Program-made: the position numbers and the translations under genes
Assembly (NCBI GenBank): GCA_028689665.1
Contig: JAQVCR010000002.1
Coordinates: forward strand, 140,570-204,569
DNA from: Muribaculaceae bacterium
GTDB lineage: Bacteria; Bacteroidota; Bacteroidia; Bacteroidales; Muribaculaceae
Length of the DNA stretch: 64,000 nucleotides
Reading direction: 5' to 3'
The notes under the pieces: generated by a model
Told to the model about the DNA's origin: nothing
Database searches by the model: none
The model's input: the letters and a program-made list of their open reading frames with translations, nothing else
In this document: one piece after another, positions 19,110-28,525 of the stretch
How the letters are laid out: each line of letters opens with the position of its first letter
Position numbering within the stretch: the stretch's first letter is position 1

Positions 19110-20048
19110 ATGGGAAGAGTAAATTCAGCAGATATTGCAACATTATTCGAGTCGCAGCTAGCGATTTGGGATACTGCTCGCAATAATTTTGAAGCACTTA
19201 GTGGCGTAAAAGTAAAAGAAATGAAAATTGGGAATTCAACAATGAAAGTCCAGTTTAATCCGGCTCGTATTACTTCATCGGCAGCTAAAGTAGATCCAAA
19301 ATCGTTGAAAGAACGCAAATGTTTTCTTTGTGCCGCCAATCGACCGGCAGTACAAGAGGGCATTGCTTGGGGTGAAAATTATACTATATTAATTAATCCA
19401 TTTCCAATCTTCCCAAAACATCTCACAATACCATGCAACAGCCATGTCGACCAATTAATAAAAAATAGAATTGGTGATATGATGGAGCTGGCAAAAGATT
19501 TAGACGATTATACCTTGTTTTATAATGGCCCTAAATGTGGAGCATCGGCTCCCGACCACATGCACTTTCAAGCGGGTAACAAAGGCTTTTTGTCGTGCGA
19601 GAGCGATATAGATAAAGCAATAAAGAAAGAAATAATTAGCAATGAAGGCGCCAGATTAAGTCATCTTGGAGGCTTGTCGCATAATATGTTTCTAATTGAA
19701 AGTAAAACTATTAATGATGGCGAGACATTATTTAATAAGTTATATGATACCCTAGAAATACCTGCCGGAGAGCCTGAGCCAATGCTCAACATCTTGTGTT
19801 GGTATGTATCCGATAAGTGGAATATATTAGTCGTTCCACGTAAAAAGCATAGACCATCTTGTTATTTTGCCGAAGGTGATGACAATATATTATTGAGTCC
19901 TGCATCGGTAGATATGGGAGGCGTATTTATTACTCCGGTCGAGAAAGATTTTAATAAAATCAAAGTTAGTGATATTCAGACGATATTAGATGAAGTGTGT
20001 CTAAATAGAGAAGAGACACAAGCTATAATAAACCGAATATTGAAATAA
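19110..20048 (+). CDS. DUF4922 protein, HIT/GalT-like nucleotidyltransferase or phosphorylase
   Basis: A 312-residue cytoplasmic protein of the DUF4922 type. It has a CFLCAANRP segment near residue 70 and the motif DHMHFQAG near residue 150. The latter corresponds to the HxHxQ active-site triad of GalT- and Ap4A-phosphorylase-like members of the HIT superfamily. The IFPKHLTIPCNSH segment upstream is also typical of that group. This predicts nucleotidyl transfer or phosphorolysis of a nucleotide-sugar or dinucleotide, but the substrate is unknown. It lies 45 bases after the GT2 gene and 5 bases before the SpoIID-like gene, in a tight block that suggests a shared pathway. Confidence 0.75.
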   Translation: MGRVNSADIATLFESQLAIWDTARNNFEALSGVKVKEMKIGNSTMKVQFNPARITSSAAKVDPKSLKERKCFLCAANRPAVQEGIAWGENYTILINPFPIFPKHLTIPCNSHVDQLIKNRIGDMMELAKDLDDYTLFYNGPKCGASAPDHMHFQAGNKGFLSCESDIDKAIKKEIISNEGARLSHLGGLSHNMFLIESKTINDGETLFNKLYDTLEIPAGEPEPMLNILCWYVSDKWNILVVPRKKHRPSCYFAEGDDNILLSPASVDMGGVFITPVEKDFNKIKVSDIQTILDEVCLNREETQAIINRILK

Positions 20049-20053
20049 TACCA

Positions 20054-21367
20054 ATGGAAGTACCCAAAATTAAGGTAGGTATAATGAATGAGGCAAAAGT
20101 CGAATTCATTTTAAATAACGATTATTGCTTTAATGGCACCATAGTCAAAGGTCGTCATTCGGCTACCGTAAGCAACGGTAAAGTGTTGTGGAATGGTGCA
20201 GAATATAGTGAAATAGACTTTCTTCCAACAAATGAAGAAAGAGATTCCTTCGACCTGATTGATGTAACGATAGGTGTTAATTTTCATTGGGAGCGAAAAG
20301 AGAATCAACGATTTCGCGGAGCGTTAAGATTAATAGTTGAGAATAACAAAGTAACAACGATTAATATACTCTCGGTAGAAGAATACCTGTTAAGCGTAAT
20401 ATCTTCGGAGATGAGTGCCACTGCGTCAATAAATTTATTGAAGGCACATTCAGTAATCTCTCGAAGCTGGTTGTTAGCACAGATAGAAAAAAATAAAGAA
20501 ATAACATCGACAAATACACATTATTGTTCGTGTACACACACCGACGATGAATTGGTAAAATGGTATGATAGAGAAGATCATATTAATTTTGATGTGTGTG
20601 CCGATGACCATTGTCAGCGTTATCAAGGAATAACTCGTGCCTCAACATCTACCGTTAGAGATGCTATTGCAGCAACACGTGGCGAGGTGGTAATGTATGA
20701 AGGCAAATTATGCGATGCACGATTCTCCAAGTGTTGTGGCGGAGTGTATGAGGAATTTGAAAATTGTTGGGAGCCGGTACACTTCAGCTATTTAGAAGCA
20801 CGAAGAGATGGCGACAATATGATGGATTTCCCCAATTTGACACAAGAAGATGCTGCACGAGAATGGATAATGACCGAGCCCGAAGCATATTGTAACACAA
20901 AAGATGCAAAAATCTTGTCGCAAGTATTAAACAACTACGATCAAGAGACAGCCGATTTCTATCGTTGGAAAGTAGAATATACACAAGAAGAGCTGTCAAA
21001 ACTAATATTAGAACGTTCGGGGATAGATTATGGAAAGATAATAGATTTAGTTCCAATAGAGAGAGGTAAATCGGGACGTCTAGTAAAACTAAAGATAGTA
21101 GGCGAAAAAAAGACTTTGACAATAGGAAAAGAGCTTGAAATACGTCGCACACTATCTAGCTCACACCTTTATAGCTCGGCATTCATAGTCGAGAAAAAGG
21201 GAGAAAAAGATGGGATACCAGAGAAATTTATTCTACGTGGCGCAGGCTGGGGGCATGGTGTAGGACTATGCCAGATTGGTGCTGCCGTGATGGGGGATAA
21301 AGGAATTGATTATAAAGAAATTTTACTGCATTATTTTATCAATGCAAACATAAGTAACCTATATTAA
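20054..21367 (+). CDS. SpoIID/LytB-domain protein without a visible signal peptide
   Basis: A 437-residue protein with the SpoIID fold. RFRGALRLIV begins the domain near residue 85, VEEYLLSVISSEMSA (about 105-122) contains the Glu that is catalytic in SpoIID lytic transglycosylases, and the C-terminal GAGWGHGVGLCQIGA motif (about 395-410) is typical. Cysteine-rich insertions (HYCSCTH, CADDHCQRYQG, FSKCCGG) are notable. The N-terminus starts MEVPKIKVGI and shows no export signal. In the usual model SpoIID acts outside the cytoplasm, so either the protein is exported in an unrecognised way, the start is misjudged, or it works on imported muropeptides. The gaps to both neighbours are 5 bases. 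Confidence 0.82.
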   Translation: MEVPKIKVGIMNEAKVEFILNNDYCFNGTIVKGRHSATVSNGKVLWNGAEYSEIDFLPTNEERDSFDLIDVTIGVNFHWERKENQRFRGALRLIVENNKVTTINILSVEEYLLSVISSEMSATASINLLKAHSVISRSWLLAQIEKNKEITSTNTHYCSCTHTDDELVKWYDREDHINFDVCADDHCQRYQGITRASTSTVRDAIAATRGEVVMYEGKLCDARFSKCCGGVYEEFENCWEPVHFSYLEARRDGDNMMDFPNLTQEDAAREWIMTEPEAYCNTKDAKILSQVLNNYDQETADFYRWKVEYTQEELSKLILERSGIDYGKIIDLVPIERGKSGRLVKLKIVGEKKTLTIGKELEIRRTLSSSHLYSSAFIVEKKGEKDGIPEKFILRGAGWGHGVGLCQIGAAVMGDKGIDYKEILLHYFINANISNLY

Positions 21368-21372
21368 ACACA

Positions 21373-23241
21373 ATGAATAACGTAAAGAAAAAATCACCAT
21401 GGGCGTGGATTCCCACCCTTTATTTTGCACAAGGATTGCCCTATGTCGCAGTAATGACAATTTCGGTCATTATGTACAAAAGATTAGGTATTTCAAATAC
21501 TGATATAGCATTATATACCAGCTGGTTGTATCTGCCATGGGTAATTAAACCATTTTGGAGCCCATTCGTCGATTTGATACGCACAAAGCGTTGGTGGGTG
21601 CTTACAATGCAGTTAATTATAGGTTTGGGGTTAGCAGGAATTGCATTCTCGATTCCAACGCCATTTTTCTTTCAGCTCACGCTGGCAGTATTCTGGCTTG
21701 TTGCATTCACATCGGCTACGCACGATATAGCCGCCGATGGATTCTATATGTTAGCACTTACCGAACACGACCAATCGCTGTATGTAGGTATTAGAAGTAC
21801 ATTCTATAGAGTAGCAACAATTGCCGGTCAAGGACTGCTTGTAGTACTAGCCGGTGTAATGGAAGCAAATTCGGGACTAGAGCCGATACAGCTCAAAGTA
21901 GTAGCCGACCCCAGTGTAAAGAATGAGATAGTATTGCCGGCAATGCCCTCGGCAGTGGCTGATAATAACACAGAGTTACACTTTGTATATTCATCACCCG
22001 AATTAACTGTTGGAACAGAAATAGCTCCCGGTGTAACAAGAGAGAGCATAGATTCAATCAAGGCATTAGTAAAAGCTCAAAATATAGCAAATGGATTTGT
22101 GGCCGATGAGACAGTTGCAAAATCCAGCAACGGAGCAGCACAGAAGAGCGAAATAGGAGCATTTGGCGAGTGGATTAAAAATACATTTGGCGAAGAAAGA
22201 GAACCTGCTAATACAGAATATATTAATAATATAGGAGTAGTAGCAGTGAGATTGTCGGCAGCACCAAAAGATGGTGAGACAGTAATACTTAATACTACAC
22301 ACAACAAGGGCGATGTAAGTATAGCATTAGCCGATGGCGAAAGGTTTGAATTTAGTAAAGACAATTGGGATAAACCCGCATATATGGTAGTGCAAGTAGA
22401 CCATAAATTGAAGGCCGTAGCCGACTCTTCATTTGAAAGCACATCGGGAAATATACCATTTGCATGGTTAGTAGTGTTCTGCGTTCTTTCAGGATTCTTC
22501 TTGCTAGTGTGTCTATATCACACATGGGCATTACCGGTACCGGCGAGCGACCATGGAACGAAAAATGTAACTGCAAAGAATATATTCAAAGAATTTTTTG
22601 AAACATTCCGCACATTCTTCCAGAAGAAACAAATATGGATTGCAATAGCATTTATGTTGCTGTATCGTCTTCCCGAAGCACAATTAGTGAAATTAATCAA
22701 TCCATTCTTGCTCGACCCACGTGATATCGGAGGACTAGGATTGACAACAGGTCAAGTAGGACTTGTGTATGGAACAATTGGTATAATCGGACTTACATTG
22801 GGCGGTATCATTGGTGGTATTGTAGCTGCAAAAGGTGGATTAAAGAAATGGTTATGGCCAATGGCATGGAGTATATCATTAACCTGCGCTACATTTGTAT
22901 ATCTAAGTGTAGTACAGCCCGAAGATTTACTTTCAATCAATATCTGTGTGTTTATTGAACAATTTGGATATGGATTTGGATTTACGGCATATATGCTATA
23001 TATGATTTATTTTGCCGAAGGCGAACACAAGACAGCTCATTACGCAATGTGTACAGCATTTATGGCATTAGGAATGATGTTGCCGGGAATGGCTGCCGGT
23101 TGGCTCGAAGAGCTAATAGGTTATCGCCACTTCTTCTATTGGGTGATGATATGTTGTGTAGCCACAATAGCAGTGTGCGCATTTATAAAAGTAGATCCAA
23201 CATTCGGATTGAAGAAAGCAGAGAAAGAAGAAAAAGAATAA
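21373..23241 (+). CDS. ampG: AmpG-family muropeptide permease with a large periplasmic insertion
   Basis: A major facilitator permease of the AmpG type that imports anhydro-muropeptides into the cytoplasm. The N-terminal half has the family signatures YFAQGLPYVAV, PWVIKPFWSPFVD and THDIAADGFYM. Unlike ordinary AmpG (about 490 residues or shorter), this 622-residue protein carries roughly 180 hydrophilic residues (about 175-360) between two helices of the first bundle, ending just before IPFAWLVVFCVLSGFF. By the positive-inside pattern this insertion should face the periplasm; its end (DGETVILNTTHNKGDVSIAL) looks Ig-like. It is flanked by the SpoIID-like gene (5 bases) and namZ (26 bases), which supports a role in peptidoglycan recycling. 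Confidence 0.88.
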   Translation: MNNVKKKSPWAWIPTLYFAQGLPYVAVMTISVIMYKRLGISNTDIALYTSWLYLPWVIKPFWSPFVDLIRTKRWWVLTMQLIIGLGLAGIAFSIPTPFFFQLTLAVFWLVAFTSATHDIAADGFYMLALTEHDQSLYVGIRSTFYRVATIAGQGLLVVLAGVMEANSGLEPIQLKVVADPSVKNEIVLPAMPSAVADNNTELHFVYSSPELTVGTEIAPGVTRESIDSIKALVKAQNIANGFVADETVAKSSNGAAQKSEIGAFGEWIKNTFGEEREPANTEYINNIGVVAVRLSAAPKDGETVILNTTHNKGDVSIALADGERFEFSKDNWDKPAYMVVQVDHKLKAVADSSFESTSGNIPFAWLVVFCVLSGFFLLVCLYHTWALPVPASDHGTKNVTAKNIFKEFFETFRTFFQKKQIWIAIAFMLLYRLPEAQLVKLINPFLLDPRDIGGLGLTTGQVGLVYGTIGIIGLTLGGIIGGIVAAKGGLKKWLWPMAWSISLTCATFVYLSVVQPEDLLSINICVFIEQFGYGFGFTAYMLYMIYFAEGEHKTAHYAMCTAFMALGMMLPGMAAGWLEELIGYRHFFYWVMICCVATIAVCAFIKVDPTFGLKKAEKEEKE

Positions 23242-23267
23242 ATATACTATATAAAATAGCATAATAA

Positions 23268-24500
23268 ATGAATAAATACATCTTATCTATAGCAATTTTT
23301 GGGCTGGTGGCACTATTTTCGAGTGCCACCACAAAGCCTGGAGTCGAAGTACTTAGAGATGGTAATTTTAAAGAATTACAAGGCAAAAGAGTGGGATTAA
23401 TTACAAATCCAACAGGAGTAGATAATAATTTAAAATCGACAGTAGATATTTTGCACGAGGCAAAGGGCGTGAAATTAGTTGCCCTTTATGGACCAGAACA
23501 TGGCGTTCGCGGCGATGTTCATGCAGGCGACCATGTAGGCAACAGTGTTGACCCAGCCACAGGCGTAAAAGTGTATTCACTCTATGGCAAGACACGCAAG
23601 CCCACCAAAGAAATGCTAGAAGGAATAGATGTACTAGTATATGACATTCAAGATAATGGATGTCGCTCCTTTACATTTATCAGTACTATGGGCGTTGCAA
23701 TGGAAGCCTGTGCCGAATATGGGAAAGAATTTATGGTACTCGACCGTCCCAATCCGGTAGGCGGAACCAAAGTAGAAGGTAATTTAGCCGAGCCTAAATA
23801 TATATCATTTGTGAGTCAATTTGCAATACCATATCTTTATGGATTGACACCGGGAGAATTAGCAATGATGCTAAATGAAGAAAAAATGCTTACCGGAGGC
23901 AAACAAGTAAAACTCACAGTAATCCCAATGCAAGGGTGGACACGAGAAATGACATTTGCCCAGACAGGAATGCCATGGGTATTGCCCTCACCACATATTC
24001 CACAAGCCGAATCTTCGCTTTATTATCCGGTATCGGGTATTCTTGGCGAGCTAGGTTATGTGTCGATAGGAGTGGGCTATACATTGCCCTTTCAACTATT
24101 TTGCACAAAGTGGATTAACGCAGAAGAGCTATCAACAGCAATGAATAAATTAGAATTACCCGGAATGCTATTCCGCCCAATTCATATTAAACCATTTTAT
24201 TCGGTAGGAAAAGGTGAGAATCTACAAGGAATACAAGCTTATGTAACCGATAAAGAAGTAGCAAATCTTTCGCTCACACAATTCTATGTAATGCAAGAGA
24301 TGGCTCGACTATATCCAACGCATAAAACATTTGAACATGCCGACACTACAAGATATAATATGTTTGACAAAGTGTGTGGCAGCGACCAGATAAGGAAAAG
24401 ATTTTCAAAGAATCATAGTGTAGCCGATATTAAAGACTATTGGAACAAAGATGCCGAAGCATTCAAAGCGAAATCAACAAAATATTATATTTATAAATAA
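23268..24500 (+). CDS. namZ: Exo-beta-N-acetylmuramidase (DUF1343, NamZ family)
   Basis: A 410-residue protein of the DUF1343 family, whose characterised members (NamZ) release MurNAc from the non-reducing end of peptidoglycan fragments. The family features are clear: GLITNPTGVD, ALYGPEHGVRGD with its conserved acidic residue, VYDIQDNGCRSFTF and VLDRPNPVGG. An N-terminal signal peptide (cleaved around SSATT) places it in the periplasm. There its product MurNAc would be available to the MurT-like protein encoded three genes downstream. It follows ampG by 26 bases. Confidence 0.92.
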   Translation: MNKYILSIAIFGLVALFSSATTKPGVEVLRDGNFKELQGKRVGLITNPTGVDNNLKSTVDILHEAKGVKLVALYGPEHGVRGDVHAGDHVGNSVDPATGVKVYSLYGKTRKPTKEMLEGIDVLVYDIQDNGCRSFTFISTMGVAMEACAEYGKEFMVLDRPNPVGGTKVEGNLAEPKYISFVSQFAIPYLYGLTPGELAMMLNEEKMLTGGKQVKLTVIPMQGWTREMTFAQTGMPWVLPSPHIPQAESSLYYPVSGILGELGYVSIGVGYTLPFQLFCTKWINAEELSTAMNKLELPGMLFRPIHIKPFYSVGKGENLQGIQAYVTDKEVANLSLTQFYVMQEMARLYPTHKTFEHADTTRYNMFDKVCGSDQIRKRFSKNHSVADIKDYWNKDAEAFKAKSTKYYIYK

Positions 24501-24526
24501 TACAAATAAGTATTATCTCAATTCAT

Positions 24527-27316
24527 ATGAATCAGCGATATAAATCATATTTAAACGATATCAGTTCTTTTGTCAGCAAAGACAGAATTTATACTGATGA
24601 TTTAAGACTACTTGCATGGGGTACCGATGCCGGGTTTTATCGAATGATACCCAAAATCGTTATTCGCTCGAAAGACGAATCTGAGGTTGCAAAGTTATTG
24701 CGACTAGCTAATAGTTATTCACTGCCGGTAACATTCAGGGCGGCAGGGACAAGTCTGTCGGGACAAGCAATTAGTGATTCCATTTTGATTGTCGCTGGCA
24801 AAAATTGGGAAAAATATGAAGTTGCATCAGATGGCGAATCAATAAAGATGCAACCCGGAATAATAGGAGAGAAAGTAAACGAGATATTAAAGCCTTACGG
24901 AAAAATATTTGCACCCGACCCAGCATCGAAGAAATCAGCAATGGTGGGAGGTATTATTATAAATAATGCGTCGGGTATGAATTGTGGTACCCATGCCAAT
25001 AGCGACAGAGTGCTTAAATCAGTAAGAATAGTATTTGCCGACGGGCAAGTTCTCGATACAGGTGATTCTGTTTCACGCGATGCTTTTAAGCAAGCTAATC
25101 CACAATTTGTATCAAAGATTGAAGAAATCAGAGATAGAATAATGGCAGACAGCGAGCTGGTGAAGCGTATAAAATATAAATATGCCATTAAGAATGTAAC
25201 AGGGCTTAATATATATCCATTTGTATTATTCAACGATCCATTTGATATAATAGCCCACTTAATGGTCGGCTCGGAAGGAACACTAGGATTTATCTCCGAA
25301 GTAACGATGGCTACAAGCCATGCTTATCCATGTTCGGCAAGCGCAATGCTATATTTCAGTGATATGAAAGAGGCATGTAAAGCAGTCGTGGCAATGAAAA
25401 AGGGTCCGGTACACGGAGCTGAATTACTAGATAAAAAATCGCTTTCGTCGGTAAATGATACCACCGGAGAAGGTCTTACAGCAGTGCTGACCGAGACAAA
25501 GGCCGACTCAAAAGCCGAATTAGCCAAGAATATAGAAGATATTAAAGCTATATTAGAGCCATTTAATTTATATATTCCTGCTTATTTCACCGATAAGCCT
25601 GAAGAATATTCAAAATATTGGGCAATACGCTCCGGCATATTCCCATCTGTCGGCGGTACACGTGAACCCGGAACTACGGTATTAATAGAAGATATAGCAT
25701 TCCATATAGAAGATTTGCCCGACGCAACCGTCGACTTGCAGCAAATGCTCGAAAAGCATGGTTATCCCGATGCTTGCATCTATGGTCATGCACTAGAAGG
25801 AAATTATCACTTCATAATAGCTCAATCGTTTGATGACAAAGACGAGGTAGAAAAATATCGTCGCTTAATGGAAGAGGTAGAGCATCTTGTGATAGATAAA
25901 TACGATGGTTCATTAAAGGCAGAGCATGGAACAGGACGTAATATGGCACCATTTGTATCAAAAGAGTGGGGCGATAAAGCGTTTGGAATAATGAAAGAGA
26001 TAAAAGCCCTATTCGATCCAAAGAATTTATTAAATCCGGGAGTAATATTTAATGACGACCCCGAATGCTATATAAAAGGCTTCAAACCCATGCCATTGGC
26101 TAATCCATTAATAGATAAATGTATCGAGTGTGGTTTCTGTGAAGTGAATTGTGTTACATGTGGTTTCTCGATGTCGTCGCGTCAACGAATAATATTGACA
26201 CGCGAGATGGCACGGCTACGCAACACCGGCGAAGATAATGATCGATTACATCGACTTGAGGCACAATTTAAATATTTAGGAAATACTACTTGTGCCGGCG
26301 ATGGGTTGTGCAGCACCTCATGCCCGATGAATATTAATACGGGTGAATTAATTCACGATTATCGTGCAATATCTTTAGCGCAAGGAACCGTTGGATATTC
26401 GTTGGGGAAAGCTGTGGCAAATAATTTCTCATTAGCAAAATCGGCACTTCGCCCTGTACTATCTGTTGCATCTTTAGCACAGAGTGTAATAGGAAATAAA
26501 GGAGTAGAAGTAGTGGGAGACGCATTACATAAATTAGGAATACCACAATGGACTCCGGCAATGCCGAAAGCTTATTATCCTCATACGATAGAACAAGAAC
26601 AACATAAAGATAAAGTAGTGTATTTCCCAAGTTGTATAAACCAAACTATGGGAGTGTCTAAGAACTCTCCAATAAAAGACAGCTTGGTAGACAAGATGGT
26701 CAAATTCCTTGACAAATGTGGATACGAGGTAATATTCCCGCACAATATGAAAAATTTATGTTGTGGGACGATTTGGGAGAGTAAAGGAATGCTCGATATT
26801 GCCAATCAGAAATCGAGTGAACTAGAAGCCGAGCTATTGAAAGCAACAGAAAACGGACGCTATCCTGTATTGTGCGATCAGAGTCCATGTTTGCATCGAA
26901 TGCGAGAGGTAATGAAAGGATTAAATCTATATGAGCCAGCCGAATTTATTCACGACTTCTTGCTCGACAGGTTAAGTTTTATTCCGACAGACGAGCCGGT
27001 AGCAATACATGTAACATGCTCGACACGCAAAATGGGGCTAGCCGACAAAATTATAAAGATAGCAAAATTATGCTCTCGCAACGTGCTTATTCCTGAAGGT
27101 GTGGGCTGTTGTGGATTTGCCGGAGATAAAGGATTTACTCACCCCGAAGTAAATGAATACGCATTAAGAAAGCTACGCCCGCAAATCGAGGCATCGCATA
27201 TAAAACGAGGATTTTCAAACAGCAGAACATGTGAAATTGGATTATCAACAAATTCAGGAGTGCCATATCAATCGATAGTGTATCTTGTAGACGAATGTAC
27301 AACACCTAAAAAATAA
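24527..27316 (+). CDS. FAD- and Fe-S-containing D-lactate dehydrogenase-like oxidoreductase
   Basis: A 929-residue fusion of three units: an FAD_binding_4 domain (about 35-220, with TFRAAGTSLSGQA and MVGGIIINNASGMNCG), an FAD-linked oxidase C-terminal domain (about 240-520, EHGTGRNMAPFV), and an iron-sulphur part. The last has cysteine clusters at CIECGFCEVNC and CAGDGLCSTSC, then CCG-type motifs (NLCCGTIWESKG, GVGCCGFAGDKG). This is the layout of YdiJ/Dld-type D-2-hydroxyacid dehydrogenases, which pass electrons to the quinone pool. Its position just upstream of murT-murK-murQ makes D-lactate, the by-product of MurQ, the obvious substrate. That substrate is inferred from context; glycolate or D-2-hydroxyglutarate remain possible. 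Confidence 0.85.
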   Translation: MNQRYKSYLNDISSFVSKDRIYTDDLRLLAWGTDAGFYRMIPKIVIRSKDESEVAKLLRLANSYSLPVTFRAAGTSLSGQAISDSILIVAGKNWEKYEVASDGESIKMQPGIIGEKVNEILKPYGKIFAPDPASKKSAMVGGIIINNASGMNCGTHANSDRVLKSVRIVFADGQVLDTGDSVSRDAFKQANPQFVSKIEEIRDRIMADSELVKRIKYKYAIKNVTGLNIYPFVLFNDPFDIIAHLMVGSEGTLGFISEVTMATSHAYPCSASAMLYFSDMKEACKAVVAMKKGPVHGAELLDKKSLSSVNDTTGEGLTAVLTETKADSKAELAKNIEDIKAILEPFNLYIPAYFTDKPEEYSKYWAIRSGIFPSVGGTREPGTTVLIEDIAFHIEDLPDATVDLQQMLEKHGYPDACIYGHALEGNYHFIIAQSFDDKDEVEKYRRLMEEVEHLVIDKYDGSLKAEHGTGRNMAPFVSKEWGDKAFGIMKEIKALFDPKNLLNPGVIFNDDPECYIKGFKPMPLANPLIDKCIECGFCEVNCVTCGFSMSSRQRIILTREMARLRNTGEDNDRLHRLEAQFKYLGNTTCAGDGLCSTSCPMNINTGELIHDYRAISLAQGTVGYSLGKAVANNFSLAKSALRPVLSVASLAQSVIGNKGVEVVGDALHKLGIPQWTPAMPKAYYPHTIEQEQHKDKVVYFPSCINQTMGVSKNSPIKDSLVDKMVKFLDKCGYEVIFPHNMKNLCCGTIWESKGMLDIANQKSSELEAELLKATENGRYPVLCDQSPCLHRMREVMKGLNLYEPAEFIHDFLLDRLSFIPTDEPVAIHVTCSTRKMGLADKIIKIAKLCSRNVLIPEGVGCCGFAGDKGFTHPEVNEYALRKLRPQIEASHIKRGFSNSRTCEIGLSTNSGVPYQSIVYLVDECTTPKK

Positions 27317-27325
27317 TAATAAATA

Positions 27326-28525
27326 ATGACATTAAAACAACCTTCGAATCGACTTCTTGCATTAGATATATTGCGAGGTATCACAATAGCAGGAATGATC
27401 TTAGTTAACAATCCGGGATCATGGGGGCATATTTATGCACCACTTGAGCATGCTAGTTGGAATGGATTGACACCTACCGACTTAGTCTTTCCATTTTTTA
27501 TGTTTATTATGGGTATATCCACGTATATCTCGTTGCGTAAATTTGAATTTAAGCTATCGGGAGATTTATTGTGGAAAATAGTGCGCCGTACGATAATAAT
27601 CTTTGCCATCGGACTAGGAATTGCCTGGTTCAGTAAGTTCTGCTACGGCTTAGCATCGGGATTGACAAGTGCCGATAACACCTTGCCATTCTGGACTGTG
27701 GCATTAAATGCAGCTAATAGCTTCGATACAATAAGAATATTAGGTGTAATGCCACGATTAGCAATATGTTATGGTGTGGCTTCGCTAATAGCAGTAACAG
27801 TAAAACATAATTTTTTACCTTTGCTAATAGGAGCAATACTATTTATATATGCAATATTATTAATCTTTGGTAATGGCTATGAATTTTCGGATACAAATAT
27901 AATTTCGATAGTTGACCATTCGGTGCTTGGAGCAAACCATATGTATTCAGATACAATAGATGGATTGACATTAAAATTTGATCCTGAAGGTTTCGTGAGC
28001 ACACTGCCATCAATAGCACATGTACTGATAGGATTCTGGGCAGGAATAAAATTAATGGGGACAAAAGATAATTATCAACGTATAACAGATTTGTTTATTG
28101 CCGGAGCAATTCTTACCTTTGCAGGATTTTTGTTAAGTTATTGCTTACCAATAAATAAAAAAATATGGTCGCCAACATTTGTATTAACAACATGTGGCTT
28201 GGCATCGACTTTATTAGGCTTGTTGATATGGATAATAGATATTAAAGGATATAAAACATGGTGTCGCTTCTTTGAAGCATTTGGTATAAATCCACTATTT
28301 ATGTATGTTCTAGGTGGAGTGCTAGGAATCTTATCGGGAAGTATAAGATTTCCAAATGCCGAAGGCGGATTCACTAGTTTGAAAGGCTTGGTATATAACG
28401 ATTTTCTAGGCTCTTTCATATCCGATGAGACATTTGCCTCACTAATTTATGCGTTATTATTTATCGCCCTTAATTGGTCGATAGGCTATATATTGTACAA
28501 AAAGAAAATTTATATAAAGATATGA
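27326..28525 (+). CDS. murT: MurT-like inner-membrane protein (COG4299/HGSNAT-like), probable MurNAc transporter
   Basis: A 399-residue polytopic membrane protein with about ten hydrophobic helices. It belongs to the family often annotated as DUF5009 or heparan-alpha-glucosaminide N-acetyltransferase (RLLALDILRGITIAGMILVNNPG; TPTDLVFPFFMFIMG). A Tannerella forsythia gene called murT, in a murT-murK-murQ operon, has been reported as a MurNAc transporter, and the order here is the same. On that basis I propose MurNAc uptake. The alternative is acyl transfer to an amino sugar, as in HGSNAT. Its TGA stop overlaps the ATG of the next gene (ATGA), showing tight translational coupling. Confidence 0.75.
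   Translation: MTLKQPSNRLLALDILRGITIAGMILVNNPGSWGHIYAPLEHASWNGLTPTDLVFPFFMFIMGISTYISLRKFEFKLSGDLLWKIVRRTIIIFAIGLGIAWFSKFCYGLASGLTSADNTLPFWTVALNAANSFDTIRILGVMPRLAICYGVASLIAVTVKHNFLPLLIGAILFIYAILLIFGNGYEFSDTNIISIVDHSVLGANHMYSDTIDGLTLKFDPEGFVSTLPSIAHVLIGFWAGIKLMGTKDNYQRITDLFIAGAILTFAGFLLSYCLPINKKIWSPTFVLTTCGLASTLLGLLIWIIDIKGYKTWCRFFEAFGINPLFMYVLGGVLGILSGSIRFPNAEGGFTSLKGLVYNDFLGSFISDETFASLIYALLFIALNWSIGYILYKKKIYIKI

Noticed and set aside
28474-28521. TTG start of murK given in the ORF track
   Set aside because: These codons only re-read the end of murT; the ATG at 28522 overlaps the murT stop and fits the family start.
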